DNA from: Chara braunii
Lineage: Eukaryota; Streptophyta; Charophyceae; Charales; Characeae
Length of the DNA stretch: 26,258 nucleotides
Direction: 5' to 3'
NCBI GenBank assembly: GCA_003427395.1
Contig: BFEA01000238.1
Location: 964,330-990,587 of the forward strand
Part shown: in pieces, positions 1-8,500 of the stretch
Layout: every line of letters starts with the position of its first letter
How positions within the stretch are numbered: position 1 is the first letter of the stretch
Notes under the pieces: generated by a model
Told to the model about the DNA's origin: nothing
What the model saw: only the letters and a program-made list of their open reading frames with translations
The model's database searches: none
Made by a program: the position numbers and the translations under genes

Positions 1-57
<57 letters not shown>

Positions 58-71
58 CTCTCACCCTCTCT

Positions 72-134
<63 letters not shown>
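1..134. repeat. (CT)n microsatellite at window edge
   Basis: An almost pure CT dinucleotide run with a few interruptions (attctc, accctc). It is the mirror of the (GA)n run that ends the window. In the R1 copies the same tract sits at this end of the repeat, so it belongs to the R1 LTR. Confidence 0.95.
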
Positions 135-663
135 ATCTCTCCCTCCCCTCTACCTCTCTCGTATCCCAAGTCTAATCCTTACCCCTTCCCTCTTGGCATG
201 TGACTAACCTCCCCGACTCACTTATTGGAAAGTTGACCTCACTTGGTGGAGAAAAAGGGCATGGGAACGGCAGTTGGTCCCTTGTGCCACCAAGAAGGAA
301 AAAAAAAGAAGGGAACACTTGAGAGCGGTGAGCGCAAAACGCTGTGAGATTGGAAGTGGACTGGTCTTGAGAGGACTAAAAAAAGAGATTGGTGATTGAA
401 AGAAAGGTGAGTTGACTCAACCAGAACCCCGACTGCATGACTAAAGGAAGTGGATGGATTGACTGTACAAAAGAAAGGGAATGAAAGGAAGTCAAGGGCA
501 AAGAAAGAAATTAGGCATGTGGGAAGGGTTGTGTGTTGACCCCAATGGGGGATTGTATCGGTCTTTGCATTTGCGTTTGACTGTGCAGGTGAGTAGCATT
601 GGGATGTCTTGAGCGAGACTGGGCCGGGTTGGCCAAGCGGCGAAGGAAATGGGAAAGAGCAAA

Positions 664-807
664 AGGCCAAGGGGCCCTTAGTGTAAACTCCACCTATGAA
701 TGGGCCTTTGTGTATGAGACCTTGAGTGCGGAATGAGGCCAAGGGGCCCTTAGTGTAAACTCCACCTATGAATGGGCCTTTGTGTATGAGACCTTGAGTG
801 CGGAATA
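664..807. repeat. 72-bp tandem duplication
   Basis: Two adjacent, almost identical 72-bp units (664-735 and 736-807), each containing 'ggggcccttagtgtaaac' and 'gggcctttgtgtatgag'. The corresponding part of the R1 copies at 17.2 kb and 25.65 kb is single, so the duplication is private to this copy. Its period is 24 codons, so it creates an apparent repeated peptide in an open frame on the minus strand that I do not consider coding. Confidence 0.9.
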
Positions 808-967
808 AGGGATGAGTGAAGTCTTGAGTGGTTGAAATGTGAAGTAACCCTTTGTATGCGGATGGAGGACCCAAAAAGACTAAGGGGCAGGCACCGAGGC
901 CATGAATGGAATGCGTTGATCACCGAAGTACATAGGGGGAAAAGGGGGAAGACGGCACTGCTGCACT

Positions 968-1375
968 GTCCATGCGAATACCCTTACAAGGGTATCCGCC
1001 CTAGTTTTTGCAAGCAACAGAAAATAGGCTTGGTTTAAAGTTGAAGTACCCCGCGCGAGGCGCGGCTGTGCCTGTGGTTTACAATGATTGAAGAGATGAC
1101 TGAAGTAGAGAGTGTGTGGGCGCGCAAATTTGAGCCGCGCGTGATCTCTTTATTTGATTGATGATTGAAAAGCCAGTATGATTGCCGGCCAAATATTTTT
1201 TTCTGATTAAATCAGGATTAAAAAGGTTATGTCTCGTGCTTGGTGTACTTGCCTGTGACTGGGGCGTATGTACAAAGGACGACATCGACAACAATGTGAT
1301 CTTGAAAACGTTCGGTAGTTCTGCGCGTCATCCAGTATCCGCTTATTTAGGTGTCCGTCAATACTAAAACCAGCC
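968..1375. other. No recognisable gene
   Basis: Mixed sequence with a GC-rich patch (1050-1140) and AT-rich stretches. Short open frames on both strands show no known motif. The similarity to R1 that covers 1-967 stops here. Confidence 0.5.
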
Positions 1376-1445
1376 TTGGGCCTAGCGCTATTGGTTAAGG
1401 TAACGGACTTTCATTAGAAGGATTCAGGGATCGAGATTGGCAAGC
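1376..1445 (+). repeat. tRNA-like (Glu-type) relic, possible SINE head
   Basis: A box-like TAGCGCTATTGG starts at 1383 and a B box-like GGATCGAGATT at 1428. The 45-nt spacing is what a tRNA has between these promoter boxes. The stretch between them (TTGGTTAAGG, then GGACTTTCATT) resembles tRNA-Glu with anticodon loop CTTTCAT. The acceptor arms do not pair and the T-stem is broken, so this is not a working tRNA. A decayed pseudo-tRNA or the 5' part of a tRNA-derived SINE is the best reading, and chance similarity is not excluded. Confidence 0.3.
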
Positions 1446-2513
1446 GACGACGCGAAGGAATTGCGGAGTTGAGGGCCCGACGAGGCTATCCCTCTTGGTT
1501 TTGTCATCAACGGCGTTTGTACGGTACTAGCGGTTTCTTTTCCCTCGTTTTCTATATTCTGACGGATAAAAGTTTATAAAATTTTATTTTATTATGGCGT
1601 TATTTTTATTTTTATACGTCGACTTTTCTTGACTCAGACGCGGCGCCGGTTGTTGAGGCCGTCATGGCAGTCTAGGACCTGGAGCGGGCGCCTCCCTTGG
1701 TTGACCTACTGCGTGTTCGAGGTGCCGATGAAGTTCCTCAGGCCCGCTTGACTTGAAAGGCGGACCGAAGAGGTCAACCTGTGAATGGGAAGTGGTGGGA
1801 TCAGTGGTCGTAACTTCCCTCGTTTCCCGCTTGGAGAGTGTCGATAGTCGAAAAAGGGAAAGGGGAACTTTCCGAGCAAACCTGTGGGGCTACGGACCGG
1901 GGGTAGCAGGGGACGTGTAGGCGGGCGGTCGGCTACCCGTCGTTTGTCGAAGAAGGTTTGACTGTGGACGTGCCCACAAAGACCCGACAGACGGGGGCTG
2001 GGCTTTTGGCACAGTGGGGTCTCGAGGGCTGAGCACCTGGGCGGAGGTTGCGGTGGCCGTGCTGTCCACACGGGGCCCTTCCCCACCCTCGGCCTTCAGA
2101 AGTTCTCGCTCGATCTGCACGGGAGCCGCGTCACATGGCTCACGCTGCAGACTATGCAACGGCCCTGCACCCTCCTGCTCACGAAGGGGTGGAGTCGTGA
2201 GGGTCGGGCACAGGTAGGGCGCTGCAGTGCCATCTGTTGGGCTCAGCGATCTGGTGGGTGGGGTGTTGGATACTCTTTTAGCAAATTTTGGTCGTCGTGA
2301 CCACAGTCCGACGGCTGCCTGGATCGGCCCAAGCGCAGCCGTGTTCGGTGATGCACAGCTAGGCGCAGGGAGCAAGGACAAGCGGAGAGGTAGCGACTTA
2401 GAGGCATAGAATGCAAGAGAAGGAAGAAAAGAATTTGGACGCAGTTCATGCCAGATGCATTCTGGGTGAAAGTGGAAGAGAAAGGGAATGGCGGGGCAAA
2501 ATTTTCATATCTC

Positions 2514-2713
2514 ACTCGATTCTTATCGGAATCGGGTGATCTAAAGTGCCATATTGGGGTTTTCGATCATTGCGAGTGCGATAGCGCTATTAGTTTCAAC
2601 CAAAAGTTAGTAGATTAGGCCGTACTAAGAAAACGAGTGCGCGGGAAATGGCGGACAAAGAAACGACGAGGGGAGGGAATCGAGATTTCACTCGATCCGT
2701 AATGGAATCGAGT
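2514..2713. repeat. Duplicated ACTCGATTC hairpin
   Basis: Copy 1: ACTCGATTC (2514-2522) pairs with GAATCGGGT (2529-2537) around a 6-nt loop. Copy 2: ACTCGATCC (2690-2698) faces GGAATCGAGT (2704-2713). Both are preceded at some distance by a similar 'ggaaatggcgg' type sequence (2485 and 2644), so a segment of about 60 bp was duplicated and kept its self-complementarity. Confidence 0.5.
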
Positions 2714-4052
2714 AAAAGAAAGTAGTAAGTCCGGGTTTTCAGACCGGGCGAATCAATTGATGAAGTAAGAATGTGAGGATAGTTAGTAGATTTGGAGTTA
2801 GATAGAAGAAGTGATGCGGGGAGATGAAGAAGTAGAAAGAAAACGGGCATGATGTGAAAGAAGGAGATGCTTTGGGCCTGTTTTCCTTGATGGAAACAGG
2901 TGGGTGAAGAACAGTTTCCGACGTTTTCGACCGTGGCGAATTGAATAGCGCGGTCGGATTCCGAGTTGAGGGTGAGGTTTCATTGCTGTGTGAATCGTAG
3001 AATGCGCCCGGGGGGGAAGGGGGTGGGAGACAGTTGAAAAACGAAGGTGCATGCTTCATTATTTTGGCGGAAGATTCGTTCGGTTTTGCTCATCCTATCG
3101 ATGATAGGGATGTGCAGCCAGTCGTGGGGATTGGAGACTTACATCTTGCTCGGTGCATTGCTCAATACGTCGGTGGGAGCAGCCTCGACCGATCTCAGAA
3201 AGGGAGAGAGAGCTTACCTCGAAAGGAGGACGGGTGACGCGGGATGAACCGCGGGTCGAGTTACGGTGCCAACTCGAGGGCGGGCCCGCAAACGGGACGG
3301 TATGTACGTACCTGGTAGGGGTCGTGCTCGTCTCAGTGAACAAAGGAGTGAGGAAGCAGCAACAGGATTAAAGGTCGCCTATCCAGTTAAAGAGCCTTTC
3401 CGAACCAAGCGAAGTAGTTGCAGGTGAGCCGCAGAGGTTAAAAATTTTGTTTACTAACTGACGCGCTGGTCGGCGCATCGAGCAGCATGTCGTACAAAAG
3501 TAACATGGGACAAGTAGCGAGGTGGGAGACTGCCATCTGACTGATACATTGCCATACCGCTGGATGGGACTGCAGTACACGAGTCACGGGAAGTGCAAGA
3601 CTGCCTTTTCAGCAAGTGCGTTGCCTATCTCACTGATTGAAGGAAGGAGCTGCAACGGGTTATGAGCTAGGGACTTACCTACGGGCTGGTGAGGCGCTCA
3701 CCTCATCGAACGAAGCAGCAGGGCAGGGAGACAGGCAAGCCTTTGAGCGGGAACGTTGCCCTTCCTACTAGGTTGGACGGCGAGGATCGAGGTGGAAGGT
3801 TGTGGGGGACTCAGATCGCAGGGGCCTATAGATTAACTGCGTTGACCTCAAGGGACTAGAGACGGAGGTAAGAATCTCGCTGGAGGGCCCAGGAGTGGTG
3901 ACTGAGTTCGAAAGGTGTGCTGCTGTGTTTCATTTTGCTTCGCCCGCTGCTGTGATACTGTGGCGCGAAGGAGGACTGTGTTCTTGATTCACATTTTGGA
4001 ATTTGATTTGTGGTCGGCGCGCTTTGGACAGCGAAGTCCTGCAAAGTGACCC

Positions 4053-4068
4053 TTTTTTTTTTTTTTTT
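4053..4068. repeat. Poly(T) run of 16
   Basis: Uninterrupted T16. It could be the A tail of a minus-strand retroposed sequence, but I found no matching target-site duplication, so I claim only the homopolymer. Confidence 0.8.
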
Positions 4069-4348
4069 CTCTTTTGAGGGAGGTATTTGCTGGACTTGGA
4101 GAATCGTCAGAGAATCACCAACCGAAGGCTGGCAACACTTGACCAAGTTGCTGTGCAGGTTGGCCGCCATTGCGGGGCCCTCAGGCGTATCAAGAAACCA
4201 AGGCCCTCTCACACGAGTCTGAGAGCACCCTTCCTGGATCTGAGCGTCTGAACTTCCCTCTTTCTGCCCTTCTCAGTCTCAGTCTAACCCTGTTTAGAGA
4301 GGAAGGCGGCAGGCGGGATTGCAACCCGTAAGACCGCAACAAGACTCT

Positions 4349-4411
4349 GTGGGGAGTTTGCCCACCGATTGCGGGAGCTCTGCCGGAACTCAGGAGGAGT
4401 TCTTGAGGCAG
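4349..4411. repeat. Two adjacent hairpins at the start of the hairpin-rich block
   Basis: GTGGG (4349-4353) pairs with CCCAC (4361-4365). Then CTGCC (4380-4384) pairs with GGCAG (4407-4411), enclosing AACTC (4387-4391) paired with GAGTT (4397-4401). All arms are perfect. They mark the upstream side of the hairpin mosaic that continues to about 6500. Confidence 0.6.
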
Positions 4412-4508
4412 GGAACTGCAAGGTAAAGGTTTCGCCTTCCTTCTATAAACCAGTTATAACCCCTATGTGTATTTGACTGAGTACATTGTTTGCACCCTTA
4501 CTTGGGTC

Positions 4509-4782
4509 TGACTGGGTCAGTCAAAGGCTGGGAGAGTCTTTTAAGGTAACATATGACCTTAAAGGAATGATTGTGCAAATTCAATTTTAAGGTCTGACTG
4601 GGTCAGTCAAAGACTGAGAGACTTTTAGTTTAACCTTCGAACATAAACCAGAATTAATAAAGGAATGATTGTGCAAATTCAATTTTAGTGTTTGTTGTAT
4701 TCACTGCAAGTAGATTATGGGATTGCATATGGGGGAAGGATGGGAGGAAGGCAATTTTGCTTGGGTCTGACTGGGTCAGTCA
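4509..4782. repeat. Three copies of TGACTG-GGT-CAGTCA hairpin plus a 29-bp direct repeat
   Basis: A perfect 6-bp stem with a GGT loop occurs at 4509-4523, 4595-4609 and 4768-4782. Each is followed by 'aaagrctgrgag'. A near-identical 29-bp sequence beginning 'aaaggaatgattgtgc' occurs at 4561-4589 and 4660-4688, so parts of this stretch arose by local duplication. The third copy runs directly into the first hairpin of the TAAGAT array. No ORF spans the region. Confidence 0.8.
4536..4557 (+). repeat. Left arm of perfect 22-bp long-range inverted repeat
   Basis: This 22-nt segment, starting GTCTTTTAAGG and ending ATATGAC, is the exact reverse complement of 5315-5336. The arms are about 760 nt apart and enclose one TGACTG hairpin pair and seven of the eight TAAGAT hairpins. 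The left arm also overlaps a local 8-bp hairpin (TTTAAGGT with ACCTTAAA). Confidence 0.9.
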
Positions 4783-4786
4783 AAGG

Positions 4787-5501
4787 CTGGGAGAGTCTCC
4801 ATAAGATTGGAGGGCCCAGTGCTATGTTTATTTTCGATGGCTTGAAGGACCAGACAGGTTCCCATAAGATTGGGTGGTCTGGTTACTTTAACTTGCGAGG
4901 ACTATTTGTGCTTGATTTTCAGGGGTCAAGCATCTTTCCATAAGATTGGATGGCTTTTGGGGGTTTTCCTATATTTTATTTAGTTTCTGAAAGGGAGTTG
5001 GGCATGTTCCATAAGATTGGGTGGCCTTGGCTCTCTCTTTGTTTTGTTTTGAGGGAGAAATTCAGGCAAAGGACTTGACAGGTTCCCATAAGATTGGGTG
5101 GTCTGGTATGGAGCCATGCACATGCTGGGACTAAAAGGTTACAATTTGTTTATATTTTATACTACTTTATTTATGCACAGATTAGTCAGACATTTTTCCA
5201 TAAGATTGGATGGTCTGACTGTAGCATATCACTTTAACTGAAGAAAGTATAAATTAAGAATAAAATTATGGTAAAAAGGGACAGGATGAACCTTGATCTA
5301 AGATGATCGGTTCAGTCATATGTTACCTTAAAAGACAAAGTGCAGACAATTATAAATAACTTGGATATTTAAATGGTCCAGGGCGACTACGTTGGTTAAC
5401 CTAGTCATGTGCCCAAAGAAGAGAAAAGTTGTAGTGCCATGTGTTTGTGTATATTCTATGGCTGAGCTAGACAGGTTTCCATAAGATTGGGTGGTCTAGC
5501 T
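4787..5501 (+). repeat. Array of eight TAAGAT-loop hairpins with covarying stems
   Basis: Core (C/T)CCA-TAAGAT-TGG(A/G) recurs at H1 4787-4819, H2 4849-4883, H3 4927-4959, H4 5001-5026, H5 5073-5107, H6 5184-5220 and H8 5465-5501. A variant with GATC-TAAGAT-GATC is H7, 5287-5314. Each core is enclosed by an outer stem whose bases differ while pairing is kept: CTGGG/CCCAG (H1), ACCAGAC/GTCTGGT (H2), AGTCAGAC/GTCTGACT (H6), TGAACC/GGTTCA (H7), AGCTAGAC/GTCTAGCT (H8). H3 and H5 pair with one flaw; H4 has only GGC/GCC. The inner stem also changes in step (CTCCA/TGGAG, CCCA/TGGG, TCCA/TGGA). In most copies a 5-nt by 2-nt internal loop, often 'aggtt' against 'tg', separates the stems. Compensating changes indicate that structure rather than sequence was kept. 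Function and origin are unknown to me. Confidence 0.85.
5315..5336 (-). repeat. Right arm of perfect 22-bp long-range inverted repeat
   Basis: Exact reverse complement of 4536-4557. It begins directly after hairpin H7 (5287-5314), so the two structures would abut in a folded transcript. Confidence 0.9.
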
Positions 5502-5794
5502 TTATGCCTTATGTAAGCTGGGTATAAAGGGATAAATCAGTGAGAGACTACGAACTATTGTTTGACCAGGTTGCCTTGGGGTTGGTGAGAGTACTTACCT
5601 TTGTGGTTTGGCCTTGCATGTGACTCAGTGAGATTACTACTTGATCTAAGTTTTCAGTTGATAGGTAGTTGCTTTGGATTCTCGCCACGTGCTAGAGCCA
5701 TAGGAGATAGTTTCAATTCATGCATTTTTTGAGCTAAGTTTGTTTTACTTAGGTCGCTTTCTACATTTTCTGGGATCATTTGTTATACTTCGTC

Positions 5795-6337
5795 TTGTAT
5801 AAATCTTAGCAAGTCACTTTCTCTACGGGAAGCGCCGCCGAAATTTCTACAAAACCAAGGAGATAGTTATATTTTGTCTTTTCAAAGTTCACTTTGTCTA
5901 ACTTTTACATATGGCTATATATGGCTTAGTAAAAATCTGGAAAGTTTCATTTTCTAAAGGGAGTGCTGCCCAAATTTTTACTAATTCAAGGAGTTAGACA
6001 AAATTGGGTCTTGGGAAGTCAAAGTTATTTTAGGTTCTGAACTTAGCTTTGTATGAATCTGGGAAACATCCTTTTCTAAAGAGAGTGCTGCCCAAATTTT
6101 TACAGATCTAAGGAGTTAGTTAAGTTTTGTCTTAGTTGAACTCGAGTTTTGCCTTGAGTTCGCATCTCACTTAGTAAAAATCTGGAAAGTTTTCTTTTCT
6201 AAAGGAAGTGTTGCCCAAATTTTTACTAATTCAGGGAGTTAGACAAAATTAAAGATTGTTTTTGTTTTCATATTTGAATTAGTATAAATTCTAAGAAGAC
6301 ACTTTTCCTACAGGAAGCGCTGCCGAAATTTTCTTAG
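5795..6337 (+). repeat. Five-copy tandem repeat of nested stems (GTGCTGCCC unit)
   Basis: Five units spaced about 113-132 bp share 'ttttctaaaggragtgctgccc aaattt' as core (units near 5795, 5926, 6051, 6171 and 6286). Unit 2 has two perfect 11-bp stems: TTAGTAAAAAT (5926-5936) with ATTTTTACTAA (5974-5984), and outside it TTTGTCTAACT (5893-5903) with AGTTAGACAAA (5992-6002). Unit 4 keeps the first stem exactly (6171-6181 with 6219-6229). Unit 1 replaces it by TTGTATAAAT with ATTTCTACAA (9 of 10 paired). Unit 3 keeps TGGG/CCCA, AAT/ATT and GTA/TAC. Unit 5 uses CTAAGAA (6291-6297) with TTCTTAG (6331-6337). Spacers are self-complementary too, such as GAACTC/GAGTTC upstream of unit 4. No ORF runs through it. 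Confidence 0.8.
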
Positions 6338-6371
6338 TTTAAAGGAGATAGGTTATACCTTGACAGGTGGT

Positions 6372-6499
6372 GATTCTGGAGATCCACTCTGTATAGAGGA
6401 GATCCGGTCAGAATCTACCTCTTCCTTAGATGTCTGCTTAGGGATAAATTTAGACTTCGATGTTTGAGTGAGATTGTGATATGGAGATTAGTCTCCATA
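6372..6499. repeat. Two further hairpins downstream of the arrays
   Basis: GATTCTG (6372-6378) pairs with CAGAATC (6409-6415), with two direct copies of 'ggagatcc' inside. TATGGAGA (6480-6487) pairs perfectly with TCTCCATA (6492-6499) around a TTAG loop. Both continue the hairpin-rich character of 4.35-6.5 kb. Confidence 0.6.
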
Positions 6500-8092
6500 G
6501 ACTTATAGGTTTAGCTTGGGGATTGGCCTTTCTTGTGTTATAGGTCCTCTTGATCATTTGTTGCAAGATTTGGACTAGATTCAACTTGATCTCACGAGGA
6601 TCATCTTCTGTTATCACAGATAATAGGTCGGTTGCTGATTCGTCGGTTTACAACTCAACTCCAATCCACTCTTACCACTCAACCTAAAGGCTTCAGCCGT
6701 GTGGTTTGAATTGTTTCGTTGTGTTTTCACCCGGACTTTATTTTGAATGGCCATTTAAGAAAAGTACTACGTATTATATTTTGAAGAGTTGCACAAGAGT
6801 GAGGCTTGCATGGCTAAAGCGAGGGGTGTGAGTGCATAGAATGGTTGAAGTTGACCCCGTGTAGTGCATGGACTTTTTGTTGAATCTTTGATGTGATTGC
6901 AAGTATGTTTGGTGGTTCCGACTTTGGATTTGACTGCCTGCGATCATATACGTATATGGCTGAGAGGAGTCCCATTGTGATTGTGAGAAGTGATCGTCAC
7001 ACATTTATAACCCTCTATACACATATAAATACATATGTCTTGATTATATCGCACGACCCATTGTGACCGCGCGCAAGGGTTAAACAAGTTATGCATTTGA
7101 GAGAAGGGGGAGATCCTATTTTATCCTTTGTTTTTTAGAGTTTCCATGGTTGGACGTTGTAGTCCGTGGCAGTCGTCAAAGTCAAACCCCTTGACTTCTC
7201 GCCAGGCCGTGGATGATGGAGCTGGTTTCCAGAGCAATAAGAGACGATTGTCACCACATGCATGAACCTGTGTACCACCCACTCTCTGCAGGTTGCAGAA
7301 GAGGGTGTGCTTCTCAACCGCACTTGGTGTTTGTCCAACGTCGAGAGAGCAATCCCTCAAGGCGCGTGAGTGTCGAATGCGACCTTCAAGATTAACGAGG
7401 ACCGCATGAGTATGGGTACTACATTGTACGCCTCATTGCGACTGTTTGCGGATGCTTGCATTGAGAGTCGATATGAGTTAGTCCTACGCCTGCGCGGTTT
7501 TATACTAAGTCTCGCACGCGACGCCTATTCGATATCCGCATTGGAGAGTTATGGGATGACTACTAAGGGACTAGGAGTGTTGTCTCGTTGTTTGTTCTGT
7601 GTCGTTCTGTATATGTGCGTGTGCGTGCGTGTTCTAATTTTTATGTTCTTAGTGTGGTATACGCGTGGTGTGTGGAATTCGTCCTAGTCGACCGACGACA
7701 AGTCGCGCTCGGGACCTGAGCCCCCCAAGGCGTGGGTTCGCGTGCGGGTCCGATAGAGGCGTAAGACCGCGCGTACCCCCTATGCTACAGCGAACTAGAA
7801 ACGCCCTCGGCTGGTCCACCTCTACGATTGCAGCTGATTAGCTTTTGTACTGTGGACTGGTAGCTCAGCGGGGATACGCCCACCGAAGGGAGGTGACAAC
7901 TCCCGTAAGGTGGAGGTAAGTTGTGCCTCGCGTAGGCCCTATCCTGTCGTAGGGGCTCGCGAGAGGTATGGCTGGCGCACTCGACCAGAGCGGCTTGTGG
8001 AAGATCCATGTGTATTCGCGACGAGGAGCAAACCAACTCCTGCGTGACGTGGTCGGGAGGGTCCCGCCTCGTTTTGTGCGGTGCCAGATCGA
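6500..8092. other. No recognisable gene
   Basis: I see nothing that supports a gene. Open frames of 60-105 codons on both strands lack motifs. Base composition becomes GC-richer from about 7050. 'ggtagctcagcgggg' near 7860 looks like a tRNA A box, but no B box follows at tRNA spacing. Confidence 0.5.
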
Positions 8093-8500
8093 TGCACTCG
8101 ACAGCGCCCCGATGAGGCCATAAGACACAGTGTTAGGGAAATGGTGCGTGGCCTAAGGATGACGCTTAGCTTGCGCACAAGAGAAGAGAAACTCTCAAGA
8201 AACCCCTCGACTGCTTGAGTATTGGAAGGAGCAATTGCCTGCGAACACAACCAAAAATTAGAAAAACTACTTTTGCAAAAAGATCAGCGAGAGTACCACA
8301 CGACGTGAGGGCTGAGCTACATCCCCAATGTCAAAGCTCTCTCGCTCGATGGCCCACCCCCATCCATCTCAAAGCATTAGGTGGGGGTGACCTTGTGACG
8401 AATGGCCCGCGCCCTGAGCATGAGCGTGGGCGGGCCGAGCCAACTGGGACCCGCAGTGGGGTCGACACAGGCTCGAAAGTCTAACGGGGTTTGGCCCATA
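8093..8500 (+). mobile_element. R1 LTR, 3' half (D half)
   Basis: This is the reverse-complement match of 16571-16985 and 25040-25450. It contains 'ttagggaaatggtg', 'aaggatgacgcttagc', 'attggaaggag', 'ctacatccccaatgtc', 'aggtgggggtga' and 'gagcatgagcgtgggcgg', and ends with 'gggtttggcccata' where the R1 LTR terminus has 'tttggccctaca'. It begins where the homology in 1-967 stops and has the same orientation, so the two look like halves of one LTR. No primer-binding site follows its end. Confidence 0.8.
8284..8326 (-). repeat. tRNA-Ala 5'-half-like segment in R1 (copy D)
   Basis: On minus it starts with GGGGATGTAGCTCAG (8312-8326), identical to the first 15 nt typical of plant tRNA-Ala (acceptor arm plus A box), followed by 'ccctcac…gtggtactctcgct'. 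The same segment recurs at 16746 and 25215. No 3' half, B box or closing acceptor strand is present. Confidence 0.45.

Larger units (their letters stand above)
1..967 (+). mobile_element. R1 LTR, divergent partial copy (A half)
   Basis: Read on +, this matches the reverse complement of 26258-25440 and of 17800-16980. Shared landmarks in order are the CT run, 'tcacttggtgga', 'tcccttgtgcc', 'ccccgactgcatgacta', 'ttgaccccaatgggggattg', 'cggtctttgc' and 'aaagactaagggg'. I judge identity to be only moderate by eye. Similarity fades near 960-985. The remaining part of the LTR is found at 8093-8500 in the same orientation. Strand '+' means the sense that gag would have in the R1 element. No coding content is credible here. 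Confidence 0.75.
1446..4348. other. Unassigned region without credible genes
   Basis: It holds an AT-rich patch at about 1545-1620, a GC-rich stretch at 1630-2410, and mixed sequence to 4348. The longest open frames (for example 163 codons on minus, 1890-2381) are Pro/Ser/Arg-rich with no recognisable domain and look like by-products of base composition. A 16-nt T run lies at 4053-4068. There is a paired hairpin motif at 2514-2537 and 2690-2713, listed separately. Confidence 0.5.

Noticed and set aside
1890-2381. 163-codon open frame on minus, and overlapping frames at 1706-2086 and 2014-2409
   Set aside because: Pro/Ser/Arg/Gly-rich in several frames at once, no domain, in GC-rich DNA; best explained by composition.
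4010-4222. Poly(T) at 4053 as the tail of a processed retrogene or LINE on minus
   Set aside because: No exon-like or RT-like sequence upstream on minus and no clear target-site duplication.
4787-6337. CRISPR array
   Set aside because: Repeats are hairpins with variable stems and irregular spacing (about 35-280 bp), in eukaryotic repeat DNA, and no cas genes.
7851-7925. tRNA-like 'ggtagctcagcgggg'
   Set aside because: Fits an A box, but there is no B box about 45 nt downstream and the acceptor ends do not pair.
8097-8120. 'ccgatgaggcc' as part of a hammerhead ribozyme
   Set aside because: The CUGANGA core and the GAAA strand are not present in the required arrangement, and the segment is plain R1 LTR.
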